Below are positions 1 through 9,018 of a stretch of 64,000 nucleotides of DNA, piece by piece; position 1 is the stretch's first letter, and each line of letters opens with the position of its first letter. Under the pieces are notes generated by a model that did no database searches, was not told where the DNA came from, and saw nothing but the letters and a program-made list of their open reading frames with translations. A program made the position numbers and the translations under genes. The stretch is taken from NCBI GenBank assembly GCA_934352055.1, contig CAKRJY010000012.1:15924-79923 (forward strand), read 5' to 3'. This DNA is from an uncultured Lachnospiraceae bacterium. GTDB taxonomy: Bacteria > Bacillota > Clostridia > Lachnospirales > Lachnospiraceae.

Positions 1-1
1 T

Positions 2-1114
2 ATGAAGATCACCTGTCAAAAAGCAGAACTAGCAAAAGGAGTTAACATCGTTTCAAAAGCAGTTCCTACCAGAACTACTATGGCAATATTAGAATGTATT
101 TTGATCGATGCTTCTACAAATGAAATAAAATTAACAGCCAATGATATGGAAATTGGTATCGAAACTATCATTGAAGGTAATATTGAAGAAAGAGGTATCA
201 TTGCTCTTGATGCAAGATTCTTTTCTGATATTGTACGTAAGCTTCCTGATAATGAAGTTACCATTGAAACAGATGCCACTTTTAAAACAACCATCACATG
301 TGAAAAAGCTAATTTTACCATCGTAGGTAAATCAGGAGAGGATTTTGCTTATATTCCAATCATTCCTCGTAATGAACCAATCTTGCTTTCACAGTTTACA
401 TTGAAAGAAGTAATCCGTCAGACTATTTTCTCAATTGCTGATAATGAAAACAATAAATTGATGACAGGTGAATTATTTGAAATTGAAGGAAATCATTTGA
501 AGGTTGTTTCTTTGGATGGTCATAGAATTTCCATTCGTAATATAGCTTTGAAAGATTCTTATGAAAATAAAAAAGTTGTTGTACCTGGTAAGAGTTTGAT
601 TGAAGTAAGTAAAATCATACCCGGTTCTACAGAAGAGATGGTAAATCTCTTTATTACCGACAACCACATTATTTTTGAATTTGACAAAACAACTGTGGTA
701 TCACGTTTGATCGAAGGAGAATACTTCAAGATTGATCAGATGCTTTCTACAGATTATGAAACAAAATTCAAAATCAACAAAAGAGAGCTTTTAGATTGTA
801 TTGACCGTGCAACACTTATGGTAAAAGAAGGGGATAAAAAGCCGATTATCATGGATATTACAGATGGTAATATGGAACTTAAAATCAATTCTGTTGCCGG
901 ATCCATGAAGGAAGACATTGAAATTGGAAAAGAAGGAAAAGATATTTTAATTGGATTTAATCCAAAATTCTTTATTGATGCTCTTCGTATCATTGATGAT
1001 GAGGAAGTAACTATCTACATGGTAAATCCAAAAGCACCATGTTTTATTAAGGATGATGAAGATAAATATATTTATCTTATTCTTCCGGTTAACTTTAATA
1101 CAGCATCAAACTAA
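2..1114 (+). CDS. dnaN: DNA polymerase III beta subunit (sliding clamp)
   Basis: The 370-residue product has the normal length of a bacterial beta clamp. The dimeric ring encircles DNA and tethers the replicative polymerase and repair enzymes. Three similar clamp domains of about 120 residues each are expected, and the C-terminal LPVNF matches the conserved end of the family. The ATG is the second base of the window, so its ribosome-binding site and promoter cannot be seen. It heads the dnaN-yaaA-recF-gyrB-gyrA order typical of Firmicutes origins, so dnaA and oriC probably lie just to the left. Identification is secure from sequence pattern and context together. Confidence 0.97.
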   Translation: MKITCQKAELAKGVNIVSKAVPTRTTMAILECILIDASTNEIKLTANDMEIGIETIIEGNIEERGIIALDARFFSDIVRKLPDNEVTIETDATFKTTITCEKANFTIVGKSGEDFAYIPIIPRNEPILLSQFTLKEVIRQTIFSIADNENNKLMTGELFEIEGNHLKVVSLDGHRISIRNIALKDSYENKKVVVPGKSLIEVSKIIPGSTEEMVNLFITDNHIIFEFDKTTVVSRLIEGEYFKIDQMLSTDYETKFKINKRELLDCIDRATLMVKEGDKKPIIMDITDGNMELKINSVAGSMKEDIEIGKEGKDILIGFNPKFFIDALRIIDDEEVTIYMVNPKAPCFIKDDEDKYIYLILPVNFNTASN

Positions 1115-1126
1115 GAGGAAAATAAA

Positions 1127-1342
1127 ATGGAAGAGATAAGTTTAAGAGAAGGCGATGAATTCATCAAGCTTGGACAGCTTCTGAAAAAAGCAAACATGAT
1201 GTCGTCTGGAGTAGATGCCAAAATGGTTATTTTGGATGGTCTTGTAAGCGTAAATGGTGAAGTAGAATTACGTCGTGGAAAAAAAATATATCCGGGCGAT
1301 GTGGTTACTTTTGAGGGAGAGAGCGTTAAAGTAGTCCAATGA
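1127..1342 (+). CDS. yaaA: S4-domain RNA-binding protein YaaA
   Basis: This 71-residue protein is almost entirely an S4 RNA-binding fold (FIKLGQLLKKANM, then LVSVNGEVELRRGKKI). It belongs to the small YaaA family that sits between dnaN and recF in Firmicutes; relatives are linked to ribosome assembly, but the exact role is not settled. It starts 12 bases after dnaN. Its TGA stop overlaps the recF ATG by four bases, so translation of the two is probably coupled. Nothing is unusual in length or sequence. Confidence 0.92.
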   Translation: MEEISLREGDEFIKLGQLLKKANMMSSGVDAKMVILDGLVSVNGEVELRRGKKIYPGDVVTFEGESVKVVQ

Positions 1343-2427
1343 TCATAAAATCCATTGAATTAAGTAATTTTCGTAATTATGAACATTTAGATATTACATT
1401 TGATGAAGGTACGAACATTTTATATGGGGATAATGCACAAGGAAAGACAAATATTCTTGAAGCAGCTTATGTAAGTGGAACGACCAAGTCACATAAAGGA
1501 AGTCGTGACAAAGAAATGATCCGTTTTAATGAAACGGAATCTCATATTAAGACGATTGTTGAAAAGAATGACAAAGAGTATCAAATAGATATTCATTTAA
1601 AGAAAAACAAAGCAAAAGGCATTGCCATCAATAAAGTTCCAATCAAAAAAGCAAGTGAACTTTTTGGTATTTTGAATATCATTTTCTTTTCACCGGAGGA
1701 TTTGAATATTATAAAAAATGGTCCTGCGGAACGCAGAAGATTTATTGATGCAGAGCTTTGTCAGTTAGATAAAATTTATTTATCGGATCTGACAAACTAT
1801 AATAAGATATTAAATCAGCGAAATAAACTTCTAAAGGATTTGTATTATAATCCAGGTTTAAAAGAAACGTTGCCGGTATGGGATATGCAGTTGGTGAATT
1901 ACGGGAAAAAAATCATTTCCAGAAGAAACCAGTTTATCATGGAATTAAATGAACTTGTTCATGAAATTCATTATAAAATTTCCGGTGGCAGAGAAGAAAT
2001 GATGATTAAGTATGAACCAAATATCGAAGATATTTTCTTTGAAGATGAACTGATTCGTGCAAAAGAAAAAGATTTAAAATACGGACAGACATCGGTAGGA
2101 CCACATCGGGATGATCTTAAAATTTCGGTTGGAGATATTGATGTGCGTAAGTTTGGATCACAAGGACAACAAAGATCCTGTGCATTATCATTAAAATTGT
2201 CAGAAATAAAGTTGGTAGAACAGACAATTCATGATAAACCAATTCTTTTGCTTGATGATGTACTTTCTGAATTGGATCATAATAGACATAATTATCTATT
2301 GCAGGCAATTGATGGTACACAGACAATCATTACCTGTACAGGTTTAGATGATTTTGTAAAAAATAGATTTACACTAAATAAAGTGTATGAAGTGAAGAAT
2401 GGTCAGATTTTTGAACATTCTTCGTAA
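1339..2427 (+). CDS. recF: DNA replication and repair protein RecF
   Basis: A 362-residue SMC-like ATPase that helps load RecA at gapped DNA. It shows a Walker A motif (YGDNAQGKTN, about residues 31-40), an SF(S)PEDL segment typical of RecF near residue 115, a signature region (GSQGQQRS), and a Walker B (LLLDDVLSELD) near the C-terminus. The start overlaps the yaaA stop by four bases. Length and motif order are normal. It is presumably co-transcribed with dnaN and yaaA, as no terminator is visible between them. Confidence 0.96.
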   Translation: MIIKSIELSNFRNYEHLDITFDEGTNILYGDNAQGKTNILEAAYVSGTTKSHKGSRDKEMIRFNETESHIKTIVEKNDKEYQIDIHLKKNKAKGIAINKVPIKKASELFGILNIIFFSPEDLNIIKNGPAERRRFIDAELCQLDKIYLSDLTNYNKILNQRNKLLKDLYYNPGLKETLPVWDMQLVNYGKKIISRRNQFIMELNELVHEIHYKISGGREEMMIKYEPNIEDIFFEDELIRAKEKDLKYGQTSVGPHRDDLKISVGDIDVRKFGSQGQQRSCALSLKLSEIKLVEQTIHDKPILLLDDVLSELDHNRHNYLLQAIDGTQTIITCTGLDDFVKNRFTLNKVYEVKNGQIFEHSS

Positions 2428-2475
2428 TAGATAGAATCCCTGTTAATTTACATAGCAATATGATGGAGGATAAAA

Positions 2476-4401
2476 ATGAGTCAGAATAATCAGGAATATG
2501 GAGCAGATCAGATTCAGATATTGGAAGGACTTGAAGCTGTTCGTAAGCGTCCGGGTATGTATATTGGTAGTACATCCGAACGTGGATTACATCATCTGGT
2601 ATATGAAATCGTAGATAATGCGGTTGATGAAGCACTTGCCGGATTTTGTAGTCATATCGTTGTAAGTATCAATGAAGATGGAACAGTAACGGTAGAAGAT
2701 GATGGTCGTGGAATTCCGGTTGGAATCAATAGTAAGGCGGGTATTCCTGCAGTAGAAGTTGTATTTACGGTACTTCACGCCGGTGGTAAATTCGGCGGTG
2801 GAGGATACAAAGTATCCGGTGGTCTTCATGGAGTAGGTGCATCGGTTGTTAATGCTCTTTCTAATTGGCTGGAAGTAGAAATTTATCGTGATGGTAAGGT
2901 TTATAAACAACGATATGAAAGAGGAAAAACAATGTATCCTTTAAAAGAAGTGGGTACTTGTGATGAAAATCATACGGGAACAAAGGTTACATTTTCACCG
3001 GATGAGACTATTTTTGAAACAACAACATTTGACTTTAATACACTAAAAGTGCGTCTTCGTGAGACAGCATTTTTGACAAAAAATCTGCGTATTACATTGC
3101 AGGATAAAAGAGAAAATCCGATAAATGAAAGAATTTTCCATTATGAGGGTGGTATCAAGGAATTTGTTACATATCTGAATAAAGGTAATCAGGAACTTTA
3201 TCCGGATGTTATTTATTGTGAAGGTGAAAAAGACGGTGTTTATGTAGAAGTTGCGATGCAGCATAATGATTCTTATAATGATTCCTCTTATTCATTTGTA
3301 AATAACATTATTACACCGGAAGGTGGAACACATCTTGCAGGATTTCGTAGTGCACTTACAAAAACATTTAATACGTATGCAAGAGATGCCAAGATTTTAA
3401 AGGAAAATGAATCTGCATTTAGTGGTGAAGATATTCGTGAAGGTTTGACAGCAATTATCAGTATCAAAATAGAAGAACCACAGTTTGAAGGTCAGACAAA
3501 ACAAAAACTTGGTAATAGTGAGGCAAGAGGTGCTGTTGATAGTATTGTAAGTGAACAATTGACATACTTCTTAGAGCAAAATCCACAGGTTGCAAAGGCA
3601 ATCTGCGAAAAAACGCTGCTTGCGCAGCGGGCAAGAGAAGCTGCCAGAAAAGCAAGAGATCTGACCAGAAGAAAGACTGCTTTAGAAGGAACATCACTTC
3701 CGGGAAAACTTGCAGATTGTTCGGATAAGGATCCAAAAAATTGTGAAATCTTTATCGTCGAAGGAGATTCCGCTGGTGGCTCTGCAAAAACAGCAAGAAG
3801 CCGTGCAACACAGGCTATTTTGCCATTGCGTGGTAAAATTTTGAATGTAGAAAAAGCCAGAGAAGATAAAATTTATGCGAATGCAGAAATCAAAGCAATG
3901 ATTACAGCATTTGGTACAGGTATTCACGAGGATTTTGATATTTCAAAATTGCGTTACCATAAGATTATTATCATGACAGATGCCGATGTTGATGGTGCGC
4001 ATATTGCAACATTAATGCTTACATTCCTGTATCGTTTTATGCCAGAACTGATTAAGCAGGGGTATGTTTATTTAGCAACACCACCACTTTATAAAATCGA
4101 AAAAAATCGTAAAACCTGGTATGCATACAGTGATGAAGAATTAAACAATATCTTAGTTGAAATTGGTCGTGATGGTAACAATAAAATCCAGCGATACAAA
4201 GGACTTGGAGAGATGGATGCAGAACAGCTTTGGGAGACAACCATGGATCCGGATCGTCGTGTCTTAAAACGAGTTATGGTTCATGATGAAAATGCTTCTG
4301 AAGTTGATTTGACATTTTCTACTTTGATGGGTGATAAGGTAGAACCTCGCCGTGAATTTATTGAAGAAAATGCAAAATATGTTCAGAATCTTGATATTTA
4401 G
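2476..4401 (+). CDS. gyrB: DNA gyrase subunit B
   Basis: The 641-residue ATPase subunit of type IIA topoisomerase, which powers negative supercoiling with GyrA. The GHKL ATP-binding region is clear (YEIVDNAVDEALAG near residue 45 and GLHGVGASVVN near residue 117). The TOPRIM domain carries EGDSAGGSAK and the DADVDGAHI metal-binding motif. The C-terminal QRYKGLGEMDAEQLW motif is intact. The ATG is preceded by TGGAGGA at 2464-2470. The length is that of a Gram-positive GyrB without insertions. gyrA follows after 17 bases. Confidence 0.98.
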   Translation: MSQNNQEYGADQIQILEGLEAVRKRPGMYIGSTSERGLHHLVYEIVDNAVDEALAGFCSHIVVSINEDGTVTVEDDGRGIPVGINSKAGIPAVEVVFTVLHAGGKFGGGGYKVSGGLHGVGASVVNALSNWLEVEIYRDGKVYKQRYERGKTMYPLKEVGTCDENHTGTKVTFSPDETIFETTTFDFNTLKVRLRETAFLTKNLRITLQDKRENPINERIFHYEGGIKEFVTYLNKGNQELYPDVIYCEGEKDGVYVEVAMQHNDSYNDSSYSFVNNIITPEGGTHLAGFRSALTKTFNTYARDAKILKENESAFSGEDIREGLTAIISIKIEEPQFEGQTKQKLGNSEARGAVDSIVSEQLTYFLEQNPQVAKAICEKTLLAQRAREAARKARDLTRRKTALEGTSLPGKLADCSDKDPKNCEIFIVEGDSAGGSAKTARSRATQAILPLRGKILNVEKAREDKIYANAEIKAMITAFGTGIHEDFDISKLRYHKIIIMTDADVDGAHIATLMLTFLYRFMPELIKQGYVYLATPPLYKIEKNRKTWYAYSDEELNNILVEIGRDGNNKIQRYKGLGEMDAEQLWETTMDPDRRVLKRVMVHDENASEVDLTFSTLMGDKVEPRREFIEENAKYVQNLDI

Positions 4402-4418
4402 TAGGAGGACGTTTATAA

Positions 4419-6932
4419 ATGGATGACAAAATTTTTGATCAGATTCATGAGGTGGATCTGAAAAAGACGATGGAAACATCATATATTGATTACGCCATGA
4501 GTGTAATTGCATCCCGTGCTCTTCCTGATGTTCGAGATGGATTAAAACCAGTACAACGTAGAGTACTTTACTCTATGATTGAGTTAAATAATGGACCGGA
4601 CAAGCCACATCGTAAATGTGCGCGTATTGTTGGTGATACGATGGGTAAATACCATCCACATGGTGATAGTTCTATTTACGGAGCACTTGTCAACATGGCA
4701 CAGGAATGGTCGACAAGATATCCACTTGTAGACGGTCATGGTAACTTTGGTTCTGTGGATGGTGATGGTGCTGCTGCGATGCGATATACAGAAGCACGTC
4801 TATCCAAAATATCTATGGCAATGCTTTCCGATATCAATAAAGATACCGTAGATTTTATGCCAAACTTTGACGAGACAGAAAAAGAACCAACGGTTCTTCC
4901 TTCCCGTTATCCAAACCTGCTTGTCAATGGAACAACAGGTATTGCCGTTGGTATGGCAACAAATATCCCACCACACAACCTGCGTGAAGTTATCGCAGCT
5001 GTGGTAAAGATCATTGATAATCAGGTAGAGGAAGATCGTGAGACAGAGATTGAAGAATTGCTTGAGATTGTCAAGGGTCCTGATTTTCCGACCGGTGGCA
5101 CGATCTTAGGTCATGCCGGCATTGACGAGGCATATCGTACCGGACGCGGTAAGATCCGTGTGCGTGCGGTATCTGAGATCGAGCCGATGAACAACGGAAA
5201 GAACCGTATCGTTGTAACAGAACTTCCATACATGGTAAATAAGGCACGTCTGATCGAAAAGATTGCGGAACTAGTTCGCGATAAAAAGATCGATGGTATT
5301 ACCGATCTGCGAGATGAATCATCACGAGAAGGTATGCGTATCTGTATTGAACTCCGTCGTGATGTCAATCCGAATGTCGTGCTCAACCTGCTTTACAAGC
5401 ATACGCAGTTACAGGATACTTTTGGCGTTATCATGCTTGCCCTGGTTGGCAACCAGCCAAAGGTTCTCAACCTTTATGAACTTTTAAATTATTATTTGCT
5501 ACATCAGAAAGATGTCGTAACCAGAAGAACCCGATACGATCTGAATAAGGCAGAAGAAAGAGCACATATCGTACAGGGATTATTGATCGCTCTGGATAAT
5601 ATTGATGAAGTTATCAAGATCATCCGTGGTTCTGCCGATGTTGCTACAGCAAAGCAGCAGTTGATGGAGCGCTTTGCTTTATCGGAAGCACAGGCAAATG
5701 CCATTGTTGAGATGCGTCTGCGTGCACTGACCGGTTTGGAAAGAAACAAACTGGAAGAAGAATACAAGTCTTTGATGGAACTCATTACAGAGTTAAAGGC
5801 AATTCTTGCAGATGAGAAGAAGTTACTTGGTGTTATAAAGGAAGAGATTCTTGCTATCTCTGATAAGTATGGCGATGACCGTAGAACTTCTATAGGATTT
5901 GATGAATACGATATCTCTATGGAAGATATGATCCCGGTTACCAATACCGTTATCACCTTCACAAAACTTGGTTATATCAAGCGTATGAATGTGGATAACT
6001 TTAAGAGCCAGCATCGTGGTGGTAAAGGTATTAAGGGCATGGAGACAATCGATGAAGATTACATTGTTGAAATGATGCTTACGACATCACATCACTACCT
6101 GATGTTCTTTACAAATACAGGCCGTGTTTATCGTATGAAAGCCTATGAGATTCCGGAATGTTCTAGAACAGCAAGAGGTACGGCAATCGTAAATCTTTTA
6201 CAATTGCAGCCGGATGAAAAAATTACATCTATGATTGCATTGAAGGAATACTCAGAAAACCAGTATCTGTTTATGGCTACAAAGAATGGTATTGTGAAAA
6301 AGACAAAGATTACGGACTATGAAAATATCCGTAAAACAGGTCTTGCAGCAATCAATCTTCGTGAAGATGACAGATTAATTGAAGTAAAACTGACAGATAA
6401 TAACGAAGATATTATTTTAATTACCAAGTTTGGTCAGTGTATCCGTTTCCACGAAACAGATGTTAGAAATACCGGACGTACCTCTATGGGTGTTATTGGT
6501 ATGAGCTTAACAGATCAGGATGAAGTAATTGCTATGCAACTTGCTTCCCAGGGAGATTCTTTGATGATTGTTTCAGAAAAAGGTCTTGGTAAGTGTACAC
6601 TTATCGATGAATTTACACCGCAAAATCGTGGTGGTAAGGGTGTGAAGTGTTACAAGATTACTGATAAAACAGGAAATATCATAGGATGTAAAGCTGTTAA
6701 CCAGGAAGATGAGATGATGCTCATTAATACAGAAGGCATTATCATTCGCATTAAGGTAAATGATACAGCACTTCTTGGCAGAATCACTTCCGGTGTAAAA
6801 CTGATCAATGTTGATGAAGGCGTAACGGTTGCAAGTATTGCAAAAGTGCGCAAAGAAGATATGATTATGGAAGAATCGGAAGAAATGGAAGAAAATGCAG
6901 ATTCGGAAGTAGAAGATTCTACCGAAGAATAA
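4419..6932 (+). CDS. gyrA: DNA gyrase subunit A
   Basis: The 837-residue breakage-rejoining subunit of gyrase. The catalytic tyrosine lies in AAMRYTEARLS, and the GyrA box is represented by QHRGGKGIKGM; the C-terminal beta-pinwheel repeats follow. The start is set by TAGGAGG at 4402-4408. In the quinolone-resistance region the motif is HGDSSIYG: the serine equivalent to E. coli S83 is present (residue 84), but the acidic residue equivalent to D87 is glycine (residue 88). The C-terminal tail is strongly acidic. A bidirectional terminator follows directly. Confidence 0.98.
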   Translation: MDDKIFDQIHEVDLKKTMETSYIDYAMSVIASRALPDVRDGLKPVQRRVLYSMIELNNGPDKPHRKCARIVGDTMGKYHPHGDSSIYGALVNMAQEWSTRYPLVDGHGNFGSVDGDGAAAMRYTEARLSKISMAMLSDINKDTVDFMPNFDETEKEPTVLPSRYPNLLVNGTTGIAVGMATNIPPHNLREVIAAVVKIIDNQVEEDRETEIEELLEIVKGPDFPTGGTILGHAGIDEAYRTGRGKIRVRAVSEIEPMNNGKNRIVVTELPYMVNKARLIEKIAELVRDKKIDGITDLRDESSREGMRICIELRRDVNPNVVLNLLYKHTQLQDTFGVIMLALVGNQPKVLNLYELLNYYLLHQKDVVTRRTRYDLNKAEERAHIVQGLLIALDNIDEVIKIIRGSADVATAKQQLMERFALSEAQANAIVEMRLRALTGLERNKLEEEYKSLMELITELKAILADEKKLLGVIKEEILAISDKYGDDRRTSIGFDEYDISMEDMIPVTNTVITFTKLGYIKRMNVDNFKSQHRGGKGIKGMETIDEDYIVEMMLTTSHHYLMFFTNTGRVYRMKAYEIPECSRTARGTAIVNLLQLQPDEKITSMIALKEYSENQYLFMATKNGIVKKTKITDYENIRKTGLAAINLREDDRLIEVKLTDNNEDIILITKFGQCIRFHETDVRNTGRTSMGVIGMSLTDQDEVIAMQLASQGDSLMIVSEKGLGKCTLIDEFTPQNRGGKGVKCYKITDKTGNIIGCKAVNQEDEMMLINTEGIIIRIKVNDTALLGRITSGVKLINVDEGVTVASIAKVRKEDMIMEESEEMEENADSEVEDSTEE

Positions 6933-6942
6933 AAGGTAAAAG

Positions 6943-6979
6943 AAAATCTCCGCTAGCCATGAAACTAGCGGAGATTTTT
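6943..6979. terminator. Bidirectional intrinsic terminator between gyrA and a convergent gene
   Basis: A perfect stem AAATCTCCGCTAG / CTAGCGGAGATTT closes an eight-base loop, with a T-run on the plus strand and A-residues ahead of the left arm that give a T-run on the minus strand. It can end both the gyrase transcript and the convergent membrane-protein gene. Confidence 0.9.
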
Positions 6980-6985
6980 AAATTT

Positions 6986-8359
6986 TTAGTCTTTGATCGC
7001 GTTGTAAATATCCAGAGTTTCTTTATCATCAAATCCATTGACATAATAATTTTTTCCATCTGCGGAAAAATAGATGAAATACTTATGTTGCGGATTTAAA
7101 AATAATTCATAGTTTCCCTGATTTCGTTTATGAAATTTTCCCTTTAAGAGATTATCCATAGCAGTACCGTTACTTTTTACCATAGATGGCAGTTCATCTA
7201 CCAAAGATACATTGGAAATGGTATCTGTATCAATGGCATAGTTTTCAAAAATATGTTCACAGTAAAGAGTGTCATCTTTTATGACAAGGTGGATTGGTGT
7301 AAATTCTTCCATAATCATAAAAATACTGATAAAAGGAATACCGAGCATTGCAATAATAGAAAAGATTGTAAGCCCTTTTCCAAGACCTGTTGCCATATTT
7401 ACAGAAGTTCCAATGCCGGCTCGTGTTTCTACTATGCTGCTTTTGTCCTTAGGATTGTAGTAAAACAGTCCAAAGATCCATGCCTCATCTTCGTTGGTCT
7501 TAAATGCCGGATCAAAAGAACTTGCATAACGTTTTTCAATATTTTTGAATTTTTTCCCTAACGGGATGATTAAAATTAAAAGGACAAGGGCATAAGCAAT
7601 GGATCCAACAAGAAAGATACCGGGATGGATGGCGTCGGATACAAGAGGCAAAAGGGTAATCAAAGTGTAGGCAAGGTTTAGCCAGACACAGGCTAACCAG
7701 AAATTTTTCCACACATTTTTCTTGGATCTGGTGTAATTGATGTTGGTGTCACTGTCATTGCAGATGACTTCCACCGGTCTACGATCCATCCAAAAGGCAA
7801 TGATCCAGTACAATAAACTGATAGCCGCAATGCTAAGAACCAGAATCGTGCTGTCAAAATCTATTTTTTCAGAGAGAGCCGCAAATACAAGAGAAAGGAC
7901 GAAAAGTAAAAAACTGAGGAAAGTCGGAAGGAAGAATGGCAAAAATCGTACCTTTCTGACATTTCCGGCATTTTTCATCTCTACATAAGATACTAAAACC
8001 TGATTTTCGTATAATTGATTTTCCTTTTTCCATTTCTTTAACTTTTTATTGGCTACGGCATATGGCACATAAAACAATAGGACTAAAAGGATGAGCCAAT
8101 TCATCCAGATCGTAAACTGTATGGAAAAATGACTTGTCAGTAAACTGGTGAGAGGAACCGCGAAAAAGATGAGAAGCAAGATGTTCATCTGTTTATTAAA
8201 CTCGCCTATGATCTTCTGAACCGCAGGTTGCTCTACCCATTCTTCCTTCATGGATACGGAAAACAACAAATGATCATGAAATTTATGGTTGTTCTTTAAA
8301 ACAAAATAAATGATAAGCAGTACCGGATATGTACTAATAAAAAGAATGATATTAAACAT
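6986..8359 (-). CDS. Multi-pass membrane protein, DUF5808-like, GntR-linked
   Basis: A 457-residue integral membrane protein with an N-terminal segment (residues 1-20), a pair near residues 57-95 and several later hydrophobic segments, including pairs near 130-180 and 215-270. Residues near 295-330 read W-x-x-GLFYYNPKD-x-S, the pattern of DUF5808 domains in proteins paired with YtrA-type GntR regulators. The last 110 residues after the final membrane segment look soluble. It lies 11 bases downstream of a gntR gene, with AGGAGG ahead of the ATG, so the two form one operon. The role is unknown; relatives are inferred to act in envelope stress or efflux, which this sequence cannot confirm. Confidence 0.8.
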   Translation of the reverse strand: MFNIILFISTYPVLLIIYFVLKNNHKFHDHLLFSVSMKEEWVEQPAVQKIIGEFNKQMNILLLIFFAVPLTSLLTSHFSIQFTIWMNWLILLVLLFYVPYAVANKKLKKWKKENQLYENQVLVSYVEMKNAGNVRKVRFLPFFLPTFLSFLLFVLSLVFAALSEKIDFDSTILVLSIAAISLLYWIIAFWMDRRPVEVICNDSDTNINYTRSKKNVWKNFWLACVWLNLAYTLITLLPLVSDAIHPGIFLVGSIAYALVLLILIIPLGKKFKNIEKRYASSFDPAFKTNEDEAWIFGLFYYNPKDKSSIVETRAGIGTSVNMATGLGKGLTIFSIIAMLGIPFISIFMIMEEFTPIHLVIKDDTLYCEHIFENYAIDTDTISNVSLVDELPSMVKSNGTAMDNLLKGKFHKRNQGNYELFLNPQHKYFIYFSADGKNYYVNGFDDKETLDIYNAIKD

Positions 8360-8370
8360 AGATCTGCCTC

Positions 8371-8730
8371 CTAAAAATACTTTTCACATAATTGGAAAAA
8401 TTCTTCCTTTGAAAATCCGCGAATGTTTGCCTCGGATATGATTTGCTGCAAATTGTCCAGAGAAGTTTGTGAGAGATATTTACCCTGATCAAATTCATTT
8501 CGGATCCTCGCGCCGTTTCTACGGTCGGTAACGATATAGCCTTCTTGTTTTAAAAGAGCATAGGCTTTGTTTACCGTCATGGAGTTGATCCCGATTTCTT
8601 CCGCAAGGGCGCGCACAGTCGGTAATTGTTCTCCGGGCTGTAATCTCCCATCAGAAATACCTAAGACAATCTGATTGCGGATCTGTTTGTAAATAGGAAT
8701 TTCGGAAACCTCATCAATACAGATGACCAT
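8371..8730 (-). CDS. GntR-family regulator, YtrA/YhcF type
   Basis: A 119-residue repressor-like protein. The winged helix-turn-helix covers residues 8-75, with the GntR signature IYKQIRNQIVLGI, then LPTVRALAEEIGIN and VNKAYALLKQEGYI. Only about 40 residues follow, so it lacks a large effector domain, as in the YtrA subfamily, which often controls ABC or membrane proteins in the same operon. The start is set by AAAGGAG. Perfect TTTGTATTA half-sites overlap its own promoter, which suggests autoregulation. Confidence 0.9.
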   Translation of the reverse strand: MVICIDEVSEIPIYKQIRNQIVLGISDGRLQPGEQLPTVRALAEEIGINSMTVNKAYALLKQEGYIVTDRRNGARIRNEFDQGKYLSQTSLDNLQQIISEANIRGFSKEEFFQLCEKYF

Positions 8731-8751
8731 GATAGACTCCTTTCTTTTTAT

Positions 8752-8791
8752 TTTGTATTATCTAGTGTAATACAAATAATACAAAAGTCAA
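8752..8791 (-). promoter_or_regulatory. gntR promoter with three TTTGTATTA half-sites
   Basis: On the minus strand TTGACT (8791-8786) and TACACT (8769-8764) are 16 bases apart. The element contains TTTGTATTA at 8752-8760, its inverted copy TAATACAAA at 8768-8776 (perfect 9-bp arms, seven-base spacer), and a second direct copy at 8777-8785. The inverted pair covers the -10 and start region, as expected of an autorepressor operator. Confidence 0.7.
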
Positions 8792-8829
8792 GAGAAAAAT
8801 ATCAGAGATATATAAGTATGAAATAATTC

Positions 8830-8858
8830 TTGTATCATGTATGAAAAGATGGTATAAT
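8830..8858 (+). promoter_or_regulatory. Sigma-A promoter for the Rpn-family gene
   Basis: TTGTAT (8830-8835) and TATAAT (8853-8858) are separated by 17 bases. The predicted transcript starts near 8865, leaving a leader of about 150 bases before the gene at 9019. I see no riboswitch pattern in that leader. Confidence 0.65.
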
Positions 8859-9018
8859 CCGTCCAAAGCATACAGTTTCTGAGATAATCTTTTAATTCTA
8901 TGAATTCTTTTCACTTCGAAATCTATGCTTTTGATTCCATTATAAACAAAAGCAAGGGATTGAATGAAAAGTAGAGTGTGAGGCAACATCCCTTGCGGAG
9001 CCAACAAGGGAGGGGTAA

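Noticed and set aside
5000..5900. Shift to more C/G-ending codons in the middle of gyrA, considered as a recombination patch
   Set aside because: Codon bias often varies along long, highly expressed genes, and no boundary or protein-level discontinuity is visible; a GC3 scan against relatives would be needed.
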